Shown in pieces: positions 1 through 5,034 of a stretch of DNA of 10,729 bases. The translations under genes and the position numbers were made by a program. Numbering within the stretch: the stretch's first letter is position 1; each line of letters begins with the position of its first letter. The stretch spans positions 1 through 10,729 of the forward strand of contig CAZUXT010000060.1 in assembly GCA_964624145.1 (NCBI GenBank), given 5' to 3'. The notes under the pieces are model-generated. The model saw only the letters and a list, made by a program, of their open reading frames with translations, made no database searches and was not told the DNA's origin. This DNA comes from WJMT01 sp964624145. Lineage in GTDB: Bacteria; Acidobacteriota; Aminicenantia; Aminicenantales; Aminicenantaceae.

Positions 1-75
1 TTAAGGGCACGGATAGAAGGATGGTTTAAAAGACCTTTGATTATGGAAAAGAAAATAAAAAAGGAGGTTGATTAA
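1..75 (+). CDS. Possible C-terminal tail of an unidentified gene (cut by window edge)
   Basis: Frame 1 is open from the first base to a TAA at 73-75. It encodes 24 basic residues beginning LRARIEGWF and ending KKIKKEVD. The lysine-rich, hydrophilic end looks like a natural protein C-terminus, but an open frame of this length also occurs by chance and no family can be recognised. The start lies outside the window. Positions 76-106, between this stop and the first repeat, show nothing recognisable. Confidence 0.25.
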   Translation, partial: LRARIEGWFKRPLIMEKKIKKEVD

Positions 76-106
76 AAAAAAATACTTGCATCACATCATC
101 ATAGAA

Positions 107-322
107 GGAATTTCTTTTTTTGTTGCTGCTGATTTTCACTAAATTTCATCAAATTTCCGCCCTCTAAGCGATTCTATCGATTATAATACCCACAAAAAAC
201 ACATCCGGTCAACAAAAAACCCACAAACAGGAGAGAATATCAGAGAATGAGGATTAGTGAGGTTCAGTAAGAATAGAGATCTCCCTTGTCCCTGATTCAG
301 GAGTCTAGAGTTTCACATATAT
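107..322. repeat. Direct repeat, copy 1 (~210 bp)
   Basis: This segment recurs at 1797-2012 in the same orientation, offset by 1690 bp over its main part. By hand alignment of 121-322 with 1811-2012 there are 13 mismatches in 202 positions (about 94% identity). Twelve of the 13 fall in the first half, and the last 100 or so bases differ at one site. The similarity stops sharply after TTTCACATATAT (311-322). From 323 this copy runs into the kinase gene, and the repeat supplies that gene's last residues and stop codon. The left end is fuzzier, beginning near GAATTT at 108. No transposase, clear terminal inverted repeats or target-site duplication were found, so the mechanism is unknown. Frames inside the repeat are short and interrupted. 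Confidence 0.85.
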
Positions 323-927
323 CCAGTTCGGGCAAGCCCAAAATCCATGATCTTTGCTTGGCCATTGTCGGTGACCATGATGTTGCCGCTTTTTATATCC
401 CGGTGCACCACTCCTTTTTTGTGGGCTTCCTGCAGTCCTTCGGCCACCTGCGTGGCGATGTTGAGGGCTCCCTCCAGCTCTAAAGATCCTGATTCCATCT
501 TCTTTTTTAAGCTCTGGCCTTCGATATAAGCCATTGAGATAAAGGATGACTCTTCTGTTTCATCGAACTCATACACTGTACAGATATTGGGATGATCCAG
601 GGCTGCAGCTGCCTGAGCTTCTCGCATGAACCGGGTTTTAACCTCCGGAACATGGGTCAGCTCCGGCGGCAAAAACTTAAGCGCCACCATCCGTCTTAGC
701 TTGGTGTCCTCGGCCTTGTAAACCACGCCCATTCCTCCACGTCCCAGCTCTTCAATAATGGTATATCTTCCGGCCAGAGTCGTCGCCTTTCGTTGACTTT
801 CCCCAGAAGTTATGAGGGTTTTTGTGATGTCACTTCCCTCGGCAGATTTTAAAGCTCCACCACACTTACCACAGAAAAGTGTATCCTCAGGATTTTCATG
901 CTGACACTTAGGGCACCTAATAGCCAT
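313..927 (-). CDS. Zinc-ribbon Ser/Thr protein kinase, truncated after the DFG motif
   Basis: The product is a 204-residue N-terminal piece of a Hanks-type (PknB-like) kinase. A zinc ribbon comes first, with Cys5, Cys8, Cys19 and Cys22, followed by a linker to about residue 52. The kinase domain has the glycine-rich loop LGRGGMGVVY (61-70), the ATP lysine Lys84 in VALK, a candidate helix-C glutamate at Glu103, the catalytic loop HRDIKSGN (His175-Asp177, Asn182) and DFG at 195-197. The frame then ends four residues after DFGLAR. The last codons and the TGA lie in the repeat ending at 322. The activation segment, the APE motif and the rest of the C-lobe are missing, where a complete kinase domain needs about 260-270 residues. 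Any product is therefore probably inactive. The start is supported by a GGGAGAGGG-type ribosome site just upstream. Related kinases in this kind of organism usually continue into a membrane segment, TPR, propeller or hydrolase region. This is effectively a pseudogene. Confidence 0.85.
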   Translation of the reverse strand: MAIRCPKCQHENPEDTLFCGKCGGALKSAEGSDITKTLITSGESQRKATTLAGRYTIIEELGRGGMGVVYKAEDTKLRRMVALKFLPPELTHVPEVKTRFMREAQAAAALDHPNICTVYEFDETEESSFISMAYIEGQSLKKKMESGSLELEGALNIATQVAEGLQEAHKKGVVHRDIKSGNIMVTDNGQAKIMDFGLARTGYM

Positions 928-951
928 TTTTCCCTCTCCCTTTAATGCGCT

Positions 952-979
952 GTATTAGATATAAGAGTATCAATTTCAA
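952..979 (-). promoter_or_regulatory. Candidate promoter for the truncated kinase
   Basis: Read on the minus strand, TTGAAA (979-974) and TAATAC (957-952) are separated by 16 bases and lie 25 to 52 bases upstream of the kinase start. Both hexamers resemble the housekeeping sigma consensus. The surrounding sequence is AT-rich, so a chance match is possible. The remainder of the 928-1094 interval holds only the kinase ribosome site and the terminator-like hairpin listed separately. Confidence 0.35.
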
Positions 980-1076
980 AAAGCAAAGTCGAATAAACGA
1001 ACTAACTCATTTCGTAAAACATAATATTTCACGATTTTTTTGAGGGATAAATAGATTGAGGAAACAAAAACCAAAC

Positions 1077-1093
1077 TCAATTTTTTAAATTGA
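1077..1093 (-). terminator. Candidate terminator after the HepT gene
   Basis: Immediately after the HEPN stop codon, the minus strand reads a perfect 7-bp stem, TCAATTT and AAATTGA, with a 3-base loop. A T-rich stretch (GTTTGGTTTTTGTTT, 1076-1062) follows. The stem is made almost wholly of A-T pairs, so it would be weak. Position and tail favour a rho-independent terminator for the toxin-antitoxin operon. Confidence 0.35.
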
Positions 1094-1094
1094 T

Positions 1095-1445
1095 TTATAA
1101 TGGCGGAGACGGCACCAAAGGCTCAGGTGCAGCAATCAGTTCTGGAATCCGCACAGTCGCAACTTTCCAAATCAGTTCTTGCTTGATTTCGCCGTATTCA
1201 TGGGCTAAGACATTACGCTGGGCGATAATATTTTGCCATGGGATATCAGAGTGTTCGACTTGAAAAACTTTAGATACCCGTCGTGCAGCCTCACCGATGA
1301 TTTCAAGTGCCCGCTCAACCGCCAATTGGAGTTGTCTATTCTTCATGTATTGATTAAAGCTGACGCCGGATACGAAACTATTGATCGTTCTAGCTGAATC
1401 CAGCATATCCCACAAGTAGGCTGCGTCTTTGTCATCAAGATGCAT
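1095..1445 (-). CDS. hepT: HEPN-domain toxin, HepT family
   Basis: This 116-residue helical protein carries RNVLAHEY at about residues 77-84. That is the RX4HXY motif of HepT-type HEPN ribonucleases (DUF86 family). In characterised HepT/MntA pairs the Arg and His form the RNase site, and the cognate nucleotidyltransferase inactivates the toxin by adding AMP to the motif tyrosine. All three residues are present, so the toxin looks intact. Length is near the family norm of roughly 110-140. The start ATG overlaps the end of the upstream nucleotidyltransferase gene by 11 bp, which indicates translational coupling. The C-terminal tail is proline-rich (PEPLVPSPPL). The assignment as a toxin rests on family knowledge and the paired gene. 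Its RNA target cannot be read from the sequence. Confidence 0.88.
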   Translation of the reverse strand: MHLDDKDAAYLWDMLDSARTINSFVSGVSFNQYMKNRQLQLAVERALEIIGEAARRVSKVFQVEHSDIPWQNIIAQRNVLAHEYGEIKQELIWKVATVRIPELIAAPEPLVPSPPL

Positions 1446-1737
1446 AGATGATCTCTCTATTGGTTAAGATTGAATGGCGACGAAAAGGATTCCTTAAAGT
1501 GCTTTTCTCCACTAAGTCAACCTCTCGCCCAAAGATTTTCTCCAATTCCTCTATCATCGTGATCCAGTCATATAAATCCAAATCTGCCTCTTCAGAAAGG
1601 CTAACTAAAATGTCTACATCGCTGTCAGGATCGAAATCATCACGTAAAATTGAGCCGAATAGTGAAAATTCAACAATATTCCATTTTAGACAGAATTCTT
1701 CTATTTTTTCTTTTGGCAATTTAAGTTTGGTGTTCAT
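1435..1737 (-). CDS. mntA: MNT-domain nucleotidyltransferase antitoxin, MntA family
   Basis: This 100-residue minimal nucleotidyltransferase has the motif GSILRDDFDPDSDVD at about residues 28-42. It matches the GSX10DXD signature of MntA antitoxins exactly: Gly-Ser, ten residues, then Asp-X-Asp for metal binding. A further acidic residue follows in REVDLVE, consistent with the third catalytic carboxylate of this fold. In the characterised pairs the enzyme AMPylates its HEPN partner. The gene precedes hepT on the same strand and overlaps it by 11 bp, the usual two-gene layout. No strong Shine-Dalgarno is visible before the ATG. The upstream sequence (1738-1796) is AT-rich and could hold the promoter, but no convincing hexamer pair was found. 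The module lies wholly between the two direct repeats. Confidence 0.88.
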   Translation of the reverse strand: MNTKLKLPKEKIEEFCLKWNIVEFSLFGSILRDDFDPDSDVDILVSLSEEADLDLYDWITMIEELEKIFGREVDLVEKSTLRNPFRRHSILTNREIIYAS

Positions 1738-1796
1738 AACGGAATCTAAATTTCATACATTTAATATATCAAAACTTTTTATAACTGATAGGATAA

Positions 1797-2012
1797 GAAT
1801 TTGGTTTTTCTGTTGCTGATGATTTTCACTAAATTTAATCAAATTCCCATCCTCTAAGCGACTCTATCAATTATCATACACATAAAAAACAGTTCCGGTC
1901 AACAAAAAACCCACAAACAGGAGAGAATATCAGAAAATGAGGATTAGTGAGGTTCAGTAAGAATAGAGATCTCCCTTGTCCCTGATTCAGGAGTCTAGAG
2001 TTTCACATATAT
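1797..2012. repeat. Direct repeat, copy 2 (~210 bp)
   Basis: This is the second copy of the segment at 107-322, in the same orientation, and it ends at the same base (TTTCACATATAT, 2001-2012). The first part has twelve scattered mismatches and one small indel near 1803. From about 1900 onward there is a single difference. It lies just upstream of mntA, and its right end abuts the 3' flank of the hydrolase fragment. The uneven divergence suggests gene conversion, selection on the right half, or a copying event limited to that half. Confidence 0.85.
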
Positions 2013-2134
2013 TCTGATTGTCCCACAGCTGCTATGGAGAGCTGAGCCTGAGGAGGCGGGGGCCGTTCAGCCTTAAAGGTCAGATTAAGGTGTTTGATGA
2101 TCTTGTCTATTCACCGAATTCAACCTATAAAAAG

Positions 2135-2410
2135 TTATTGTCTTTCGACCGGCCCCAGGTAGCGGTCGAGCCACTCCAGGGTGTCTTTGATGAATTCGTT
2201 TTTAGGAGGGATATGGTCCGTATCATACAGCTTCAGTTCCCTGTGTTCATCAGGAGTTCCCAAGAGAGCGAACATCGGCTTGATCGATGCTTCATATTTG
2301 TATACAAACCCATCGGCAACGGGTATCATAATGTCCTGAAAATCCGTCCGCCCATGCCCTTCACCGCAAGGGATGCAGATGTGCTGTTGAATACTCTGAA
2401 AACGATTCTG
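2135..2410 (-). pseudogene. C-terminal remnant of an alpha/beta-hydrolase domain (kinase-fused type)
   Basis: The minus-strand frame is open from 2410 and ends at TAA (2137-2135). From about 2335 it reads like the end of an alpha/beta hydrolase: IPVADGFVYKYEASIKPMF, then LLGTPDEHRELKLYDTDHI, then a closing WLDRYLGPVERQ. The candidate catalytic His is in YDTDHIPP. The Ser nucleophile region is absent. This ending resembles the hydrolase/esterase domains that follow some zinc-ribbon Ser/Thr kinases in Aminicenantes/Acidobacteriota. That comparison is from memory and not from a search. The nearest ATG (2329-2327) gives only 64 residues, and upstream of about 2340 the frame loses resemblance. The 2013-2134 stretch between its stop and repeat copy 2 holds nothing recognisable. 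Confidence 0.55.
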
Positions 2411-2694
2411 TCAGATAATTTTTCAGCTTGAATTTGAGGGGAGCAGCGGCCGGATTAAAAATATGTTTTATTTTTATAAGTAAAATCCAATTCTAATATG
2501 ATTATTGTTTTTCTAAATAAAACGCCTGAAATAACGGACTGTTCATCAGTGGAATCGAATGGTCGCCGCGGGTGATATGATATTGATACTGAGTCGGGTA
2601 AATCCAAGATGATTCGCTTTTCATAACAGGAAAATTGTGGTAAATACTACTGGATAGAATGAGTCTTCGTCACTCGTTCCAGGAGAAGTAGAAC
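2411..2694. other. Intergenic region upstream of the transporter
   Basis: This 284-bp stretch separates the hydrolase remnant from the transporter. It is AT-rich from 2455 to 2520. It contains the short minus-strand frame listed separately and a ribosome site for the transporter (AGGAGAAG, ending about 6 bases before the ATG). Candidate promoter hexamers such as TTGTGG (2635-2640) and TAGAAT (2655-2660) are only 14 bases apart, so no promoter is assigned. Confidence 0.5.
2502..2624 (-). CDS. Short ORF of unknown function (40 aa)
   Basis: A minus-strand frame begins ATG (2624-2622) and ends TAA (2504-2502). It encodes 40 residues starting MKSESSWIYPTQYQYH and ending FQAFYLEKQ. Its composition (aromatic-rich, mixed polar) looks more protein-like than most shadow frames here, and no gene overlaps it. 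It has no clear Shine-Dalgarno and no recognised family. It could be a small gene, a fragment of the same decayed gene as the neighbouring hydrolase remnant, or chance. Confidence 0.22.
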   Translation of the reverse strand: MKSESSWIYPTQYQYHITRGDHSIPLMNSPLFQAFYLEKQ

Positions 2695-4056
2695 ATGAAT
2701 GGTCAAAACCTGAGCCAAAGAGGCCGCTGGGGTTCAAAAATCGCTTTTATCTTCGCAGCGACAGGATCAGCCATAGGCCTGGGAAATATCTGGCGGTTTC
2801 CGATGGTCGTAGGCAAATACGGAGGAGCTGTCTTCGTGCTCGTCTACATTATTGCCGTTGCTCTTGTCGGATTTACAGTGATGTTGGCGGAACTGACCCT
2901 GGGTCGCTACACCCAGCAGAATGCGGTCGGAGCGTTCGAAAAAATCAAACCCAAAACTCCCTGGAAGATCATCGGATTTGTGGGTATGCTGACTAGTTTT
3001 TGTATTTTTTCCTACTATTCAGTGATCGCCGGATGGGCGGCGGGCTATTTTGCCAAAACCGTAAGCGGAACATTCAAAGGAACCGTCACAAGCCAGTTGA
3101 GTGAGAAGATTTTCACCGATTTTACATCTGATTCTGTCCAGGCGATAGTGTGCTTATTTATTGTCGTAGGCATCACCACCTTCATTATCTCGAGAGGAGT
3201 GAAAGATGGTATTGAAAGATGGACCAAAGTCCTGATGCCCTTGCTGTTAATCCTGATCATCTTTCTTGCCGTAAAAGCTCTGACTCTTTCCGGTGCAAGG
3301 GAGGGAATATCTTTTTATCTGAAGCCTGATTTTTCAAAATTGAACGGTACAGTCATTCTCTATGCATTTGGGCAGGCATTTTTTTCACTGAGCATTGGTA
3401 TGGGAATCATGATCACATACGGCAGCTACATGCCCAAATCGGTCAATCTGGTTTCATCGGCCGGATGGGTCTCCTTTTCAGATTCCCTCATTGCTTTCCT
3501 CGCGGGCATCATCATCTTTCCCACCCTGTTTGCTCTTCCAGGCATTGAGCCGACAGCTGGTCCGGGTCTTGTATTCAAAGTTTTTCCCTTGATATTTTCC
3601 CAGATACCCGGAGGTAATTATTTTGGGATACTCTTCTTCATGCTGTTGCTGGTAGCGGCAATAACTTCGACCATATCTCTCCTGGAAGTCTCCGTGTCCT
3701 ATTTTATAGATGCGCGCAATTGGTCTAGGAAAAAAGCGGCTTATCTCTTGGGGATCATCGCCTTCTTTCTGGGAATCCCTTCGGCTCTCTCTGCAGGAGG
3801 GATGAAATTCTTCACGGACATCGACTTTATGGGGAAGTTTGATGTTATCTTCGCAAATATAATGTTGGCGGTGGGGGCTTTGTTTATCTGCATATTCGTC
3901 GGTTGGGTTTGGGGAATCAAAACAGCTGTCAAGGAAATTCATTCAGGAAATCCCCGTTTCAATATACGTCCTCTCTGGATCTTCTCCCTGAAAATTTTAT
4001 CTCCGATAGTCATCATTATCATCCTGATATTCATTAAAAAAATAATATCCGGATAG
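2695..4056 (+). CDS. Sodium-dependent amino acid transporter, NSS (SNF) family
   Basis: This 453-residue inner-membrane symporter, with about 11 membrane segments, probably imports amino acids with Na+. TM1 carries the family signature GSAIGLGNIWRFP (24-36), followed by GG at 43-44. Compared with LeuT, Gly24, Ala26, Ile27 and Asn31 fall on the TM1 sodium sites. Ser231 in FFSLSIG (TM6) falls on Thr254, and Thr324-Ser325 in TM8 fall on Thr354-Ser355. Asp263 (FSDSLIAF, TM7) takes the place of LeuT Asn286. Length and this Asp resemble the bacterial MhsT/TnaT branch, which transports hydrophobic or aromatic amino acids, so that is the likely substrate class. The start has a good Shine-Dalgarno (AGGAG, 2681-2685) and an N-terminus that aligns with the family. 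It is a stand-alone gene with no obvious partner and looks intact. Confidence 0.93.
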   Translation: MNGQNLSQRGRWGSKIAFIFAATGSAIGLGNIWRFPMVVGKYGGAVFVLVYIIAVALVGFTVMLAELTLGRYTQQNAVGAFEKIKPKTPWKIIGFVGMLTSFCIFSYYSVIAGWAAGYFAKTVSGTFKGTVTSQLSEKIFTDFTSDSVQAIVCLFIVVGITTFIISRGVKDGIERWTKVLMPLLLILIIFLAVKALTLSGAREGISFYLKPDFSKLNGTVILYAFGQAFFSLSIGMGIMITYGSYMPKSVNLVSSAGWVSFSDSLIAFLAGIIIFPTLFALPGIEPTAGPGLVFKVFPLIFSQIPGGNYFGILFFMLLLVAAITSTISLLEVSVSYFIDARNWSRKKAAYLLGIIAFFLGIPSALSAGGMKFFTDIDFMGKFDVIFANIMLAVGALFICIFVGWVWGIKTAVKEIHSGNPRFNIRPLWIFSLKILSPIVIIIILIFIKKIISG

Positions 4057-4077
4057 GAACAACAGAAAAAATCAAAG

Positions 4078-4175
4078 CCGCTCAACAAGAAACCCACAGA
4101 GGAAAGAGAGGATATCATAAAATGAGGATTAGTAAGGCTCAAAAAGAATAGAGACCTCCCCTGCCCCTTTCCCTC
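4078..4175. repeat. Diverged third copy of the repeat
   Basis: Starting at CCGCTCAACAAGAAACCCAC, this stretch aligns with the right half of the two direct repeats (copy 1 from about CCGGTCAAC near 205). Shared blocks include ATGAGGATTAGT followed by AGAATAGAGA and CTCCC. It begins 21 bases after the transporter stop. Divergence is clearly higher than between copies 1 and 2. Unlike them, it continues into a HicB-like coding remnant instead of stopping at the TTTCACATATAT boundary. Confidence 0.65.
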
Positions 4176-4319
4176 AGAAAATTCAGTGGAAAGTTTATGG
4201 TTAGGATTCCACTTGAGATTCACAGAAGGCTGGCCCTAGAAGCTGAAGAAGAAGGAATCAGGTCAGTGCAAAGCTCTCTCGACAATAAATCTCGCTTCAT
4301 CGATTACATCAGTACGTGA
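4152..4319 (+). pseudogene. HicB-type antitoxin C-terminal remnant (ribbon-helix-helix)
   Basis: The frame is open after a TAG at 4149-4151 and stops at TGA 4317-4319. It contains KFSGKFMVRIPLEIHRRLA followed by EAEEEGI. This closely resembles the C-terminal DNA-binding segment of HicB antitoxins, typically SGKF-VRIPxxLHRxLA-xAxxEGxSLNQ. The expected SLNQ continuation is replaced by RSVQSSLDNK. The N-terminal HicB domain is absent, stops lie upstream, and no HicA toxin is adjacent. From the first in-frame ATG (4197) only 40 residues would be made. It is best read as a dead toxin-antitoxin fragment, though a small DNA-binding peptide cannot be excluded. Confidence 0.65.
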
Positions 4320-4323
4320 AAGA

Positions 4324-4352
4324 TTGACATAAGCATTTTTTTGTTTTAAAAT
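4324..4352 (+). promoter_or_regulatory. Near-consensus promoter for the glycine-zipper gene
   Basis: TTGACA (4324-4329) is a perfect -35 hexamer. A 17-base spacer leads to TAAAAT (4347-4352), five of six matches to the -10 consensus. Transcription would begin near 4359, about 30 bases before the ATG at 4389. A Shine-Dalgarno, GAGAGGG (4377-4383), sits five bases before that start. This is the clearest promoter in the window and suggests strong constitutive expression under the housekeeping sigma factor. Confidence 0.7.
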
Positions 4353-4388
4353 TAAATTTAAGAAATAGCAATATAAGAGAGGGTAAAA

Positions 4389-4958
4389 ATGGACGCAAAA
4401 GGAAAAGTTTTCGTATCTTTTTTTCTAGTATTTCTTTTAGGAGCGCTCCCAACAAGTTTAGCAGCAAAAGAAAGAAAAGGAGCAGAACTTTTAATTGAGA
4501 AAACAGACGGGCCACAAATAAAAGGCGAACTCATTGCAGTTAAACCGCACTCTCTGTTGTTGTTGGACTCTGAATCAGGGGCAGATGTTTCTGTTGAGGT
4601 TGGTGAGATTAGGCTTATAGAAATTGTAAAAGAATCAAAGGTCTTGGAAGGAGTTGGTTTAGGATTATTGAGTGGTGCTGCGATTGGAGTATTGGCAGGA
4701 TATTTATCTGGAGATGATCCTTCTATCACGGTAAGAGGATTCGGGCCCACAATGACAGGACCGCCTCTAATGACAGCCGATGAAAAAGCATTAGCAGGAG
4801 GTACCATGGGTGGCATTTTAGGAGGAACCCTTGGAGGCGTTGGAGGCGCAATTGTTGGAGCAGATAAAACAATCCAGATCCAAAGAAAGTCAGATGCAGA
4901 AATCAAAGAGATATTGCAGAAATTGCGCAAGAAAGCTCGAGTTCGAAACTTCCAATAA
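4389..4958 (+). CDS. Exported/membrane glycine-zipper protein of unknown function
   Basis: This 189-residue protein has an N-terminal signal-like segment: charged MDAKGK, a hydrophobic core at about 8-22, and a probable cleavage after LAA. Residues 30-80 form a small beta-rich region (AELLIEKTDG, GELIAVKPHSLLLLD, VEVGEIRLIEIV). Two glycine-rich hydrophobic stretches follow, GVGLGLLSGAAIGVLAG at about 88-104 and GGTMGGILGGTLGGVGGAIV at about 137-156. Their repeated small-xxx-small spacing is typical of glycine-zipper membrane segments. The C-terminal helix is charged and ends KARVRNFQ. No enzyme motif is present and the family is not recognised. Similar layouts occur in envelope-associated lipid- or stress-related proteins, but no role is claimed. 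It has its own promoter and ribosome site, and it converges with the tricorn gene with 69 bp between stops. Confidence 0.75.
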   Translation: MDAKGKVFVSFFLVFLLGALPTSLAAKERKGAELLIEKTDGPQIKGELIAVKPHSLLLLDSESGADVSVEVGEIRLIEIVKESKVLEGVGLGLLSGAAIGVLAGYLSGDDPSITVRGFGPTMTGPPLMTADEKALAGGTMGGILGGTLGGVGGAIVGADKTIQIQRKSDAEIKEILQKLRKKARVRNFQ

Positions 4959-5002
4959 TTTTAGAGCCTCCACATACTGAGTCAGCGTAGATAATCTGTT
5001 CC

Positions 5003-5034
5003 GGGAAAGACTATCATAAAATAAGGATTATAAG
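5003..5034. repeat. Possible fourth, short copy of the repeat core
   Basis: GGAAAGACTATCATAAAATAAGGATTATAAG resembles the copy 3 segment GGAAAGAGAGGATATCATAAAATGAGGATTAGTAAG (4101-4136), with small indels. The tricorn stop codon (5030-5028) lies within it. The match is short and AT-rich, so it is tentative. Confidence 0.35.

Noticed and set aside
1448..1819. A 123-residue plus-strand open frame
   Set aside because: It is antisense to mntA, which carries an exact nucleotidyltransferase motif. The plus translation is Ser/Lys-rich with no motif.
107..2012. Integron attC-like cassette boundaries around the toxin-antitoxin pair
   Set aside because: The repeats lack recognisable RYYYAAC/GTTRRRY core sites in the right inverted arrangement, and no integrase is present. 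Only the general picture of genes between direct repeats fits.
2018..2431. A 137-residue plus-strand open frame
   Set aside because: The opposite strand gives a recognisable hydrolase C-terminus (DTDHIPP, WLDRYLGPVE), so the plus frame is a shadow.
4046..4055. TATCCGGATA palindrome at the transporter stop
   Set aside because: It is only a 10-bp palindrome without a loop or T-tract, so it is not a credible terminator.
4358..4930. A 190-residue proline/serine-rich minus-strand frame
   Set aside because: It is the antisense of the glycine-zipper gene, whose Gly codons read as Pro. The plus gene has the promoter, ribosome site and signal peptide.
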